Assembly: GCA_008477525.1 (NCBI GenBank) | Contig: SPDT01000007.1 | Coordinates: 5,270,001-5,334,000 of the forward strand | DNA length: 64,000 nucleotides | Reading direction: 5' to 3' | DNA from: Hypomyces perniciosus | Lineage: Eukaryota; Ascomycota; Sordariomycetes; Hypocreales; Hypocreaceae | Shown: in pieces, positions 10,807 through 21,299 of the stretch | Layout of the letters: the number at the start of each line of letters is the position of its first letter | Position numbering within the stretch: position 1 is the stretch's first letter | Position numbers and translations under genes: made by a program | The notes under the pieces: generated by a model | Told to the model about the DNA's origin: nothing | Databases searched by the model: none | What the model saw: the letters and a program-made list of their open reading frames with translations, nothing else

Positions 10807-11703
10807 ATGTCTTCACTTCCCTGTCTTCCCCCACGGCCCTCCCGCAATCTCGTGGGCAAAGTTGCCATCGTGACCGGCGCAGGCAGCATTGGCGATGGCC
10901 TCGGCAACGGGCGCGCCATCTCCATCCTCCTCTCCGAAGCCCGCGCTTCAGTCCTCTGCTCCGACAGAGACGTCTCCGCGGCGCAACGCACAGTTGAGAT
11001 GATCTCTCAGCTAGGCCTCAGCGGCTGCGCCGTTGCGTTCCCCGCGGATGTGAGCTCTGAGGAGAACTGTAAAATGCTGGTGGACGCTGCGGTGAGGATA
11101 TTTGGAAGGGTGGACATATTGGTCAACAATGTAGGTATCATGGGCGCGAAGGGCACTGCGTTGGAATCGAGCGCGGAAGAGTGGGCGAAGGGGTTGGAGG
11201 TTAATGTTACCAGTATGATGCTTATGGCTAAATATGCCATTCCTGCGATGTTGAAGAACGAGCCTGAGGATGGGATAAGGGGGAGTATTGTCAATTTGGG
11301 GTCGATAGCGGGATTCCAGGGCGGAACGCCGAGTCTGTTCTATCCGACGAGCAAAGGTGCGGTGGTGAATATGACGAGAGCCATGGCGGCAAATCATGGG
11401 CATCAGGGCATTCGGGTGAACTGTGTGTGTCCGGGTAGGGCCTCTTGACCCGTGTGATGACTTCCAGGGAGCGATGCTAACAGTCTAAAAGGATTTCTAT
11501 ACACGCCGATGGTGTCGGCAGATGGCATGTCGGAACGAGTCCGCGCAGAGCGTCGCAAGCAGGGTCTGTTAAAAACAGAGGGAAATGCTTGGGATTGTGC
11601 TGCGGCTGTGAGATTCCTGGCGAGTGGTGAGGCGCGGTGGATTACAGGGACGAGCCTGACAGTAGATGCTGGAGCAACGAGTTCCGTTGTTATGCCAGAA
11701 TAA
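10807..11703 (+). CDS. short-chain dehydrogenase/reductase (classical SDR)
   Basis: Two exons, 10807-11434 and 11492-11703 (57 nt intron, GTAGGG...AAAAG), give 279 residues, the normal SDR length. The nucleotide-binding motif is TGAGSIGDGLG. Asp in LCSDRD after the second strand suggests NAD(H) preference. NNVG stands in for NNAG, and the catalytic Ser (NLGSIAG) precedes YPTSK, the YxxxK pair. The C-terminus WITGTSLTVDAG is standard. The substrate cannot be told. It sits alone between a HET remnant and a flavoprotein scrap, so no pathway is suggested. ATG 10807 is preferred over one 15 codons upstream because MSSLPCLPPRPSRNLVGK leads straight into the first strand. Confidence 0.88.
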
Positions 11704-11984
11704 GTTTAGGAGAGTTGATAAACGTAACGGACGTTAGGGTCGGGGAAAGATTTTGGGACAGCGTTGTAAGTGAGGCTGAACGGTTATCCGTTTTGGGAAA
11801 TGTGATTCAAGAATGTGGTGTTGTGACGAGTAGCAGATAGAAACCAGATGGAGTGGAGGTGTGAAGAAAAACATACCGCCATCTCTGCCGGCCAATCCTC
11901 AGAACAGCCTTCAGTCGCTTCGCTTGCCCTTCTCCCCAATGTCGACTCCGTACCCCGAGCCGTGGGTACGAGATTCACGCTTGG

Positions 11985-12108
11985 GAGACCAACGCTGCTT
12001 GCTAGTGGAAAAAGAATATTGGTCGCACCCGCCATGAACTCATACATGTTTACCCATCCAATCACCGCAGCTTTCCATAGGTACTTAGGGATACGATACT
12101 TAGTCTAG
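11985..12108 (+). pseudogene. flavoprotein (PPC-decarboxylase/Hal3-like) fragment
   Basis: A short plus-strand stretch reads GKRILVAPAMNSYMFTHPITA, close to the PAMNxxMxxHP motif of phosphopantothenoylcysteine decarboxylase and Hal3-type flavoproteins. The sequence before it does not read as the rest of the fold and the frame closes soon after. It is therefore taken as a scrap, possibly with one intron lost from view. Confidence is limited by the length. Confidence 0.4.
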
Positions 12109-13876
12109 GAGCAATGTGTGATTGGAAGTCCATTGCCAACATAACCCAAGTACGCCTAGGCCTTCCTCTAGAGAAGATAATTGCGCTTGAGGCAGATAAG
12201 GATGCTGAGAAAATCTAGCTTTAAAGGTCTAAGGCCACACACAAAGTTATATGACAAAGTGGCTCGAGATACTCTGGCCTTCCAGACACTCACCATTGTC
12301 GATGTCATCTGCGCCAAGCAATGGAGTCAGAATGACTGATCATCATTTCAAGCACTTGCAAGTGCTTGTTAGTAAAGAAAGCCATTATTGAGCGCAATTA
12401 GAGGCGAAGTATTGCCGATGACAGTGAGTACTCTGCTTATTATATCCCAAACTGGCGTATTACAGAGAAAATACGAAGCACTTCGTACAGAGTAATACTC
12501 GTATACTCCGTGATACAGGAGTACGGAGTAGTTCAGTAAATAGTATGGCCAAAAAGGAAAGATTTGACTAAAAAGCGGGCACTAATTTAGACTCATTACT
12601 CAAAGTAGTATTCCGTACTTCGTACTACTTCGTACTACTTCGTATATAGCTTATTAGGTAATTGTGTGTGCTTCATTTACATACGGAGTACTGAGGAAGA
12701 ACTTAAGTTATGTTTGGTCAAAATCTTTATGTTTGCCTGGAACCTCCCTGAAGCACTCTGTGGTTCTGGATTTCTCCAATAACCTCCTTAATTTTATATC
12801 GAGTAAGTAGGGTGGCTTTGAGTGATCGATTAAGGCGCTATCCATGGTCAGGAAGAACTCCTCAATAAAGCCCTCAAATATTTCGCTATCTGCTCAGCCT
12901 CCCTACAAGGATCAAATAGCACAACAAAGTAAGAGTACTCGTAATTATTTGACAATTACCCGCTTTTACTCAGCATGTATCTGACCAATCCTCTTCCTGT
13001 AGAATGCTTGTGTGGTGAAGTATAGCGACTTGATCAACTCGAGATCAGCGTAACCATGATAGTATCTCTATAAGGAGCCACCGATTGACAGATTTCCTCG
13101 TCTCTATCAGCCGACCAATATTAGCCTACTAGAGCTATAATGAATAAACCCATTAGGTCTTTCGTTGTGTTATTTGATCATTTTAGGGTGTATGTACGGA
13201 GTGCTGGGACATAGTATAATATGTGGAGAGGATGTGGAAGTTGTGACTATAGCGAAATCGCTCGACTCGAACAAGAGTCATTCCGCAGGGTCCCAATGCC
13301 CCTATCATACCCATTCTCGTCTACCAAAGGTCTAGAACAACGGGCAATGAAAGCCATATGCAGAAACGGAGAATTGATCTTTTATATACTCCGTATCGTA
13401 GGCTCTCAACCTACTCGTCCAGGATTGGTAATGCTATGTTCTATTACTAGTGCTGACAGTGGGCCTTATGCATAGCCTCTACAACCATGCAGGGAAAGTC
13501 AGGCTTATATTCCAATAATACGACGGAGTACTAACTCTTTGAAGCAGTCATTCATGTTGAATAACAAGAAGGCATATCTGACGTTGGACATAGGAACCTT
13601 GACGGTCCACCGCGTGTTATCCGTATTGCTACCATATCAACAACTAGGTCCAGGTTGTCCAACAATATAAAGTAGCTGCCTTTCCACCTCTCCTCGGTGT
13701 CATTTTTCAAACTTACTTGCCAACGCCTCCTTCTCTACATCCCTCCTCTTTCCAGCTATATTATCTCTAACTTTGGCTTCCTCTGACATAACACAAATCA
13801 GGTGGGTCCCAGTAAACCCGTCTTCCACTATTAATCATAGCTAGAACTTCTGATTCTAATAGTTTTCAAAGACATA
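12109..13876. other. gene-poor stretch upstream of the small secreted protein gene
   Basis: About 1.77 kb with no supported gene. It has the densest clusters of TACGAAGCACTTCGTA/TACGGAGTA words (12470-12535 and 12605-12650). A few short minus-strand pieces read plausibly (for example at about 13060-12980 and 12910-12850) but match nothing I know. Confidence 0.45.
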
Positions 13877-14254
13877 ATGTTTGGAAAGGCTGTCTTGGCC
13901 GCTCTGGTAGCGAGTACCGCAGCAAGTGTACTGGAGGCTCGTGGAAACTGCAGGTCGGTCGGTGCCGTTGAGTGCGTCGGCTACGATACCAGAACGTGTA
14001 ACGCTATTCCGAATTCGTTTTGGAGCAATATAGATGGGTCTTATATACCAACCTGTTCTGGTAATTGCTTTCAATGGTCCGGATTCAGATCTCTGACTGC
14101 GCTGGGAGGGGGCACCAAGAAGACAAGCTGCACAGCTTTTTGGGATGGCAATTGCCAGAATGCGATGCAGGATGTGAGTGCAGAGGCGGGTATCGTCAAT
14201 TGTGTTAACCTGCAAGGTCCGGCCAACTCCATGAAATGTTGGTACAACTGCTAA
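13877..14254 (+). CDS. small secreted cysteine-rich protein
   Basis: Single exon, 125 residues. Residues 1 to about 17 form a signal peptide (MFGKAVLAALVASTAAS), and the LEAR that follows may be a propeptide end. The mature part has ten cysteines, an even number that could give five disulfides, and the last residue is Cys. There is no transmembrane segment or GPI signal. I do not recognise the fold. Size, cysteine content and a gene-poor setting match secreted effector-like or antimicrobial-type proteins of fungi, but no function can be claimed. A non-coding first exon is possible because the bases just upstream contain splice-like sequence. Confidence 0.75.
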   Translation: MFGKAVLAALVASTAASVLEARGNCRSVGAVECVGYDTRTCNAIPNSFWSNIDGSYIPTCSGNCFQWSGFRSLTALGGGTKKTSCTAFWDGNCQNAMQDVSAEAGIVNCVNLQGPANSMKCWYNC

Positions 14255-14353
14255 TAGGGGGCTGTCCTTTTCGCTCCGGTGGTATAGAGTCTTGAGAATT
14301 ATATTTAGGAGGATGTTTTGAATATAACGGGCTACATTTATTTACTGCTGTTC

Positions 14354-14752
14354 TCATCTCATTCTTAATATACCTCTTCCTGTATCCTCAGTCAATTCAT
14401 TTGGCAATATTGCCATTTCCAACTGTGCCAATTCTTCATCAAACGGCTCCACATACTCAAAATCAACCAAGAGTGACTTACTGCTATCAATTGGATCGAT
14501 CATAAAGTTATATCGATTGACATCACCGTGAATCAGACCTATCTTGTGAAGACGAGACACCAGGCCTTCGCATATTTTCAGGTCCTTAAACGAAGCAAAT
14601 GTCTTCCCTTCTACCTTCTCCATCAGGAAACCCATCACTCGTCCTTGTTCCATCAAGTGGCCCAAGAACTTGGGTGCAAGCGGAGACTCGTTCGGACCAG
14701 TATTCTCGTTGATGATGCCATATGCCCAGGTCTCATGGAATGGTTTACTTCC
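14354..14752 (-). pseudogene. kinase-like (APH/protein-kinase fold) remnant
   Basis: The minus-strand frame open from 14752 to 14354 reads KPFHETWAYGII, then FLGHLMEQGRVMGFLMEKV, RLHKIGLIHGDVNRYNFMID and LLVDFEYVEPFDEE, ending in LPNELTEDTGRG. The HGDVNRYNF and DFE segments are the catalytic loop and metal-binding motif of a fungal kinase-like family. The N-lobe (ATP-binding loop and lysine) is not found upstream in any frame I could read, and TAG closes the frame. It may be a 5'-truncated pseudogene, or a gene with an upstream exon I cannot identify. Confidence 0.55.
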
Positions 14753-16010
14753 CTAGCATCGGAGCTAGTCGTCATGATCTGAGCTCCTTTCAGTTCCTTG
14801 GCTCTCAAAATGTAAAGTAGACGCCAGTTTCCGCACGCCATAACAGTTCTTAGCATGCTCCAAAAGGCCAGACCTGGATCTTTCTCGGCGACGTAGTCCT
14901 ACTAGTAAAGCCAGCAGATGACGATTCCCAGGGACCAATTATGAGATGGTATTCGAAGTTAGGTGGCAAAACTGTGACAGATCTAACGTCCAGTCACAGC
15001 CTTGACACCACAATCCGTGTTCAACAACGTTGTTTGATCGTAGGGAGGAAAAATAGATAGAAGCCATGGCACAGAGATTGTCTGTCATGCTGCGTCCCAT
15101 GTCAGGCTGCATTAGAGAATCCTCATCTGTTGGTTCCAACGACGCTTTTTGAAGAATCTGGTATGTATACAGTTCATTATCCGAGATTGGCATGGTACAC
15201 GTGGCAGGATCTCTAACGCTTTCGGTCTCTAAACCATAAGTCGCGATAGCCAATACCTTGGCCATCTTCACGCTGGCGGGTTTGAGGGTATGCGAGTCTA
15301 TCAAGGCAACGAATAACGACCAGGTCCCTTTGCTTTGATCATCCTGGCGAACATAGCTTCCACAGCCTTGATAAAGATCGTCATCTCTGATGGCTTCGCC
15401 CAGAGGAAGAAAATTGCGTCAGATATGCTGACACCGCTAATAATTCGTTTGGCTTCCAAGTCCGGATGTCAGTCTAACTGCCTAAGGGACAGGAGATGGT
15501 AAGAAGGCGGGGGTGCCTTTCGAATATTTTTGGCACCAATGTAAGGTACGTTCCAATTCTTTTGTTCTCTATGGTGAAGTAACACTCAAACAACCAACAC
15601 AGTGACGACCCTTCGGTACTATGATTCACCACCACTTCCAGCTGGCAGCCACTTGCCACGACATTTGAAATGTTAGTCACGTCACGGGATAAGAAGAAGC
15701 GAGCAAATTTTCTTCTAAAAGTCTAGCTCTTCGTTTTCCTTTCAAACAAAATTCTCCCCACAACAACACAAGAATCTGTTGGCTGGAAGTTTCCCTCCCC
15801 CCAGCCATCCAGCCACATAAGTAACCTAGTTGCAGAACCTCTTGAATCTATGCATGCAAGTACGATTACTGACTTTAATAGATGCTCTAGAAAACTTAAA
15901 CTTAAAGGGCGTCTAAGGGCCCAAATTTTCTCTGCTAGGCAGTATTTAAACCCCCCCCCCTTCTTTAACTCTTTGTTTTCCAAAAAACTAACAATCATTG
16001 CACTAGCAAG
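14753..16010. other. region with possible decayed gene on the minus strand
   Basis: On the minus strand, about 15480-15310 reads HPDLEAKRIISGVSISDAIF and onward, about 15310-14939 reads LFVALIDSHTLKPASVKMAK and onward, and 15680-15474 is open. These pieces are protein-like but lie in different frames and no splice plan joined them cleanly. I do not recognise the product. A run of ten C lies at 15951-15960 just before the next gene. Confidence 0.25.
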
Positions 16011-17543
16011 ATGGACGAACAAAGACAGGCCCCGGAGGGCGGCATCTCCGGTTTTGAATCCCCGCAGGCCGAGAAGACGAAGGCTACGGCCGAAGAGCCC
16101 AAAACCCCGACGAGACCCAGGCTTCCGTTGGTGGACTCCCCATTGCAAGACTTGAGTCCCCATGAAGTCACAGGTTCGACTCCTCAACTCACTTCCAAAG
16201 TGAGGCAGAAACTTGACCCCGTCGTCTTCAACATGTTCATCAAGCCCTTGGACGTGACCGATCGCCAATCCAAGCGCAACTTCTCTGAAGTATCCCAGGC
16301 TACGGACCAGTCAATTCAGGCCGCCAAAATCTCCAAGACAAGCGAAGAATACTCCGAAGAATTCGATCAGTTGGTTTTTGCCGAAGTGAGCAAGAAAATT
16401 AAAGCCAAAATCAAGGCCTGCCAGGATGAGTGCAAGCTTGCGGATGAATACGTCAGAGTCCTCAACTCGGAGTATCACAGAGGTCTCCTCGACATTTCGA
16501 AAGATGACTACGACAAGAATCTCGACACACTCGAAAAGCTGAGAGCCCGGAATCTCGTCCAACTTGCCGTTCTTCGCAACCAGCGACGTCAGATTGTTGG
16601 TGAATACCTCGATTACATGGAACGATCCGAAAGACAGGAGGCCAATGACTGGGCGTATATCGACCTTTTGATCACTCGCAACACTGAGCCGAAAGGGGCG
16701 AAGCTCACTCTGTTCCAAAATGGCCGGCCTAAGGAGCAAGAGCGTTTTCGGTCTCGAGTATTGAAGGAGTATGATGCTGAAGACTCAGCTATCGGTGATT
16801 TTTGGTGCTGCATTGAAGGCGAGATGCAGATTTCGAAAGTTGCCGCTGCTCATCTCGTTCCTTATAACATTGGCGAAAACAACGCCGCATACCTTTTCGG
16901 TCAGTCCGAGGACCAGAATGGACATTTAATGAGCCCCCAAAACGGCGTCCCCATCCGGAAAGAGTACGAAGAGCTTCTCGATAAGGCAGAAATCGCTTTC
17001 GTCCCGGGCGAAGGCACCAACGACATAAAGATTGTGGTACTGAATTGGAAGCGAGAGGCTCTTATTAGACGTCTCCACGGTCGGATTTTGAGCTTCCGCA
17101 ATGATTTCCGCCCCCGGAAGCGATACCTGTACTTTGCTTTTGCAATGGCTTTGCTGCGTCGCCAGAGACATAGTGTGTCTGGATGGTGGCGAGGGTTCGC
17201 GGACCACGGCCTGCAGGAAATTTGGGCGTCACCGGGTGAATATCTCCGCAAGTCTACACTTCTTTGTCTCGCACGCCGCGTTGGACATTTGGAGCATGGA
17301 GAAGCAGAGTATTTCACTACTGGCAAGGAAGGCGAAGTGGAAGAGCAGGCCAGGGATGATGCGGTCTCGGATGAAATTTCTCTCGCAACAGAGGTCAATC
17401 GTCGACTCTCGACGATAGATCCATTTTCCGGCGGTGGAACACAGGGAGGACTAATGAACCGATTCCAACTCCTGTCTGCTGATGACGATGAGGATGAGGA
17501 TGAGGATGAGGATGATGAGGGTGAGAACGAAGGAGAAGACTAG
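16011..17543 (+). CDS. HNH nuclease-domain protein (HNH_2-like)
   Basis: Single exon, 510 residues. The middle (about residues 265-330) reads CCIEGEMQISKVAAAHLVPYNIG followed by LMSPQNGVPI and an acidic/aromatic tail. This is the HNH_2 pattern seen in many Eurotiales proteins: a paired His after a short strand, an Asn/Asp helix, then a hydrophobic strand. The N-terminal 110 residues are proline-rich and disordered. Residues 120-200 are helical and charged, probably a coiled coil. The C-terminus is a run of Asp/Glu (DDDEDEDEDEDDEGE). Fungal members have no settled role; nuclease activity is assumed from the fold only. It has no introns, unlike most neighbours. Confidence 0.72.
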   Translation: MDEQRQAPEGGISGFESPQAEKTKATAEEPKTPTRPRLPLVDSPLQDLSPHEVTGSTPQLTSKVRQKLDPVVFNMFIKPLDVTDRQSKRNFSEVSQATDQSIQAAKISKTSEEYSEEFDQLVFAEVSKKIKAKIKACQDECKLADEYVRVLNSEYHRGLLDISKDDYDKNLDTLEKLRARNLVQLAVLRNQRRQIVGEYLDYMERSERQEANDWAYIDLLITRNTEPKGAKLTLFQNGRPKEQERFRSRVLKEYDAEDSAIGDFWCCIEGEMQISKVAAAHLVPYNIGENNAAYLFGQSEDQNGHLMSPQNGVPIRKEYEELLDKAEIAFVPGEGTNDIKIVVLNWKREALIRRLHGRILSFRNDFRPRKRYLYFAFAMALLRRQRHSVSGWWRGFADHGLQEIWASPGEYLRKSTLLCLARRVGHLEHGEAEYFTTGKEGEVEEQARDDAVSDEISLATEVNRRLSTIDPFSGGGTQGGLMNRFQLLSADDDEDEDEDEDDEGENEGED

Positions 17544-18117
17544 GATCTGAATGATCCTTGACCCATGAGTGGCAATAAATGCCTAGTTTAGTGAGATAAG
17601 TTGAGGCTTAATAAATGACGAGATCCCTATGAACTGACAATCCCGGAAATGCTTTACAATCCAACTCGTCGAGGAATTACTGTTCCACTCTTACTCTTGA
17701 TGTGCCCCTTCCCGTCTCCAATTAACCGATTAGAAGTTTTACATGACCCTGTTTTATTGTCACCGCTTGCCAGGTTAGGTCTCCCAACTCCATTCATAAA
17801 TGCCCATATATTAAAAGAATATAATTAACAGTTTTTGATATACATTTATATAGAGTATGCGATCGGCATGATGAATGGTCAAAGGAATGGATTGTTTTGC
17901 AGTGTGGCGCAGTGATCCCCCGCGCTGCGGATCACCAACTCCAGCCCTAAAATTTGGTGCCCGATCACTGTAACTGGAGGCCGGATGCCTGTAGGCACTC
18001 TCAAGGCAGACTGAACATCGGAATATATATTTCGGTGGTTTTCTTCATCCAGCACTCGACTTCTTCACAACTCAGTTTCTTTCGTTCAAGACATTTTTGA
18101 CAACAACGCTTATTAAA
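17544..18117. other. intergenic region
   Basis: 3' flank of the HNH gene and promoter of the Nudix gene. A small AT-rich patch lies at about 17800-17860; nothing else is seen. Confidence 0.45.
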
Positions 18118-18769
18118 ATGACTGATCTTCGTCCCAGAGTTGGCGTCGCTGCCATCATCACTCATCCCAACGGGAAACTCCTCGTTGGTAAGCGCAAGGG
18201 CAGCCACGGTGCAGGTGAGTCATGATTTGCGGTTCGAAAGTCATGGAATAGAAAGGCCTTGAAGGAGACTTGATTTACCAGATGGTGTAAAATCACGTTC
18301 TGATCAAATGAGTCTAGGCACATGGCAATTTCCAGGCGGCCACTTGGAGTACAGCGAGGACATCATCCGTTGCGCCGAGCGGGAGGCTGAAGAGGAGACA
18401 GCCCTCAAAGTCAGGGGCATCAAGGTAGTCGCCGTGACAAATGATGTGTTTGGGAGTGAGAACAAGCACTATATCACCTTGTTTGTCCACTGCGAGATGC
18501 TCAATCCTGAGGAGGAACCGCAAGTGAGTCATGACTTGGGATTACACCACCCCCTCCTCCCACATCTTAGTGAAGACAGATGTTGATCGCATATATAGCG
18601 CATGGAGCCCAACAAATGTGAAGGCTGGTATTGGTGGACATGGGAAGAGTTGAATGCAGTCAATGAGGGCGCTTCGGACGAATCAGGCGATAGGCTATTC
18701 TTGCCTATGATCAATCTGTTGAAGCAAACATCAAGTCTGAACGATCTGATATCTCGACGGGACCTATAG
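18118..18769 (+). CDS. Nudix hydrolase, NUDT15-like nucleotide diphosphatase
   Basis: Three exons, 18118-18214, 18318-18523 and 18599-18769, give 157 residues. The Nudix box starts at about residue 40: GGHLEYSEDIIRCAEREAEEETAL. It keeps the REuxEE metal-binding core but has Ala instead of Gly near the end, as in NUDT15. The flanks RPRVGVAAII, GKRKGSHGAGTWQFPGGHLE and WYWWTWEEL also follow NUDT15. The family hydrolyses (d)NTPs or their oxidised forms to the monophosphate. No targeting signal is seen, so it is probably cytosolic. Introns are 103 and 75 nt and both splice joins keep frame. Confidence 0.88.
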
Positions 18770-19097
18770 TAGCCTTGAAACGACGAGAGAATTAAAAATT
18801 GCATTCTTTCCCATTGAACAGCTTTTCCACTTTCACAGCATTTGGCACCTTCAATCTCCTGATCTTCCACATAGCGGCATCTTCCAGTGGGAGGAGCCCG
18901 GCTCGCCAGAGACGCTTCCTCCTCCCGAAGACTTCGTCTTTCTCATCAATACCACGACTAAGGTGAAAGGCAACAACAAAAGGCAATGAAATCGTGATCT
19001 CCCAACATGTGCTGGCACATTTGGAAAGACATCAGCACGACGCAGATCGGTAATATCGGAGGCTAGATACATGACATGCGCAGTAGAGAAGCATGTG
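18770..19097. other. convergent gap between Nudix gene and phosphorylase-lectin gene
   Basis: The two genes end facing each other; this is shared 3' flank. No open frame with a recognisable domain is present. Confidence 0.5.
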
Positions 19098-20725
19098 TCA
19101 GTATGCTGGTTCGAACTCATTCACCCTCGCAAAGTCCCAGATTTGGTTCCGGTTACTGGATCCACCATAATGCCAGAGAATGATAGGTGTGCCGTTGCTG
19201 GTGTCACCTCCCTTCAGATCCATACATCTCTCGGGAAACATAGAACTTCGGACACTGGTTTTTATGAATTAGGTAATTTAGAACAACATTGAATTGCTGA
19301 AAGCTTTAGGGATATACTCACCTGTAGCTATATGTCTCAGGATTGGTCCTCCTAATTGTCCAGCGAGCGTGTCGATTTCCTTGGTCAGCTGGGTCTATCT
19401 CGGCCGTGAGTATATCTCTACCGTTTGCTAGTTTGTTGGCATTGCTCAGCCAATGTAGCCCATCTGCCTCAGTGCAACAGAGTCACCTACATGACGCAAT
19501 AACCCAGGTATTTGTATACACGCTCTGGAATCCATATTCACGCTCATTCAGCTTGATCACCCTCCATTTCTGGTAACCCCAGCCATTTGAATCTCTTTGG
19601 TTGTATGTAAGCGCTCACATTCCCTTGACACAGAGGGAATGGAAATTGCACGCACCCTGCGGCAAGCGTACCACCTTTATCTTCATTTTCCAGTTCGATG
19701 ACAGCAGATTGCTTCATGGTACTTGATATGATGTATGTTCCTTCTGGAAGAGCTAGCGATTGTGGAAGCGCTGATGACGTTGGGATTGATGATGGTATCA
19801 TCGTAGAATTCATGGCAGGGGGGATTTGTTCCAAGATAGCCTTTGCAAATGCTGCTGCCATTGCTGCTGCATAAGGTTGCCATTTCTTGTTCTTGTGTTC
19901 ATCCCCATAGTTGCACACACCGCGAATAACGCCAACGGGGATGCTGTTCATCGTCCCTGCGGCTTCCATCTCTAGGCCAATAAGGTTATACTTGTCGCGA
20001 AGCTCGTTCCTCTTTTGCGCATTCCTTATCAGCTTGTCGCCAGAGCCAATGGACCCGTACCAAACTCGCGTCCGCCTCGTATCTGGACGTCTATCCCGAT
20101 GTACTTCAAGGTCGCCATCATACAGTTTGTCCTCATCCTGGCCAGGGTCAAGAAAGGTACCGTCCATATGCTCTTCGTGCTTCATCCTGTTGTAGTGTTC
20201 AAGGAAAAACCGGCTCTCACGGGGCGAGTGAAGTTTGATGCCACCAATTGCCGACCGAATAAGAACCTCTGTATTCGCGAGACCCCAACCACCCCGCAAA
20301 ATCGCAAAGCCGTCTCCTGTTTCTTTACCAAGTTCGTAGCCGATGAGTCCAGCACTCTCGCCTTGACCCAGAGCTACCAGAACATCACCAAGTCGGATGT
20401 CACGTTTCGACTCCTCAGCAAAACTAGGCAAGCCAGCCGCTACTCCAACGAGAAGGCCGAAGCGAAGATTTGGGAAGAAGCGCTTGATCTGGCTAGCGAG
20501 AGCGGCCGCAGACGCTGTACCGTAGACTTGGCCTGCTGGTAATGTGGCAATAATGATATTATAACCGCACATATGACCGGCCTCGAAAACGTAGTCATCG
20601 CCACGACCAACGGGGAACCGACCTTCATGCCTCCTGTCCAGCATATGGATTGCTGCCCGTGCCTCGATTTCTCGGGGGGCAATCCACGCAACGGTGTAAT
20701 TTTCTGGATTCAATCTGGGGACCAT
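19098..20725 (-). CDS. nucleoside phosphorylase-domain protein with C-terminal R-type (beta-trefoil) lectin domain
   Basis: Four minus-strand exons, 20725-19656, 19594-19491, 19388-19322 and 19254-19098, give 465 residues. Residues 9-310 are a PNP_UDP_1 domain as found at the N-terminus of many fungal NLR-like proteins: YTVAWIAPREIEARAA, ATLPAGQVYGTASAAALASQ, FGLLVGVAAGLP, then NLIGLEMEAAGTMN and GVIRGVCNYGDEHKN. From about residue 326 the protein becomes a beta-trefoil lectin: GTYIISS, the QxW motif in GYQKWRVIKL, a degenerate one in ARWTIRR, CMDLKGGDTSNGTPIILW, and QIW in SSNRNQIWDF. It ends FEPAY. The first intron has a plain AAG acceptor, its weakest point; reading through it gives a shorter protein without the lectin. 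An ATG at 20785 would add 20 residues. Function is unknown; a sensor or defence role is inferred from the architecture only. Confidence 0.82.
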
Positions 20726-21299
20726 TTTGGATTGAGTGAAAGAACGATTCGAATGATCAGGGAAAAAGCAAGACAAAATAGCCATTAAAGGGCAGGTAGC
20801 TCATTATCAAAACCCTGCCAGCCTTTGCTTGGAGGTAGGGGTGGGGTTGAGGCTCTACTTGTAGGACTCTGACCGGACATAATGCCTCTTTTGGCGGGTG
20901 GGGTAGCCAGGTATAAACAAAATCTCGCATGTTGATGCCCAAGAGATGTATATCATAAGGCGAGGGCGGAAGCACATTCATTCTTGAAGGTCAAGTTGGA
21001 CTGTGTTTTACGAATAAGAGAGCCATGAATACATCATACAGCAGTAGGAGTAGATGTCTATAAATGTCCAAGTTGGCTGAGGACGTAGGAGTACGCATGA
21101 AGTTGTATAGACTCACAGGGGCGTGTGGAAGCACCAATTAAGGTTCCAATCTTCAAAGCCTAGCCATCTAGTTCCCAGTGTATAGGCATCGGCTTGGCGT
21201 TGTTATCGAATCATGAACTCGAACAATTGGCGTTTCAGCGGACCTCGAAGGGTTCGTGGATGAAACGAAGCTCGATCTGACCACCAGCTGTGAGGCATT
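20726..21299. other. promoter side of the phosphorylase-lectin gene
   Basis: No gene is supported. It separates two divergently decayed or intact minus-strand features. Confidence 0.4.

Noticed and set aside
19544..19655. Shorter end of the phosphorylase protein read through its first intron (ending GDQAE)
   Set aside because: The read-through residues do not fit the lectin, whereas splicing restores QxW motifs and three in-frame exons; kept only as a possible alternative transcript.
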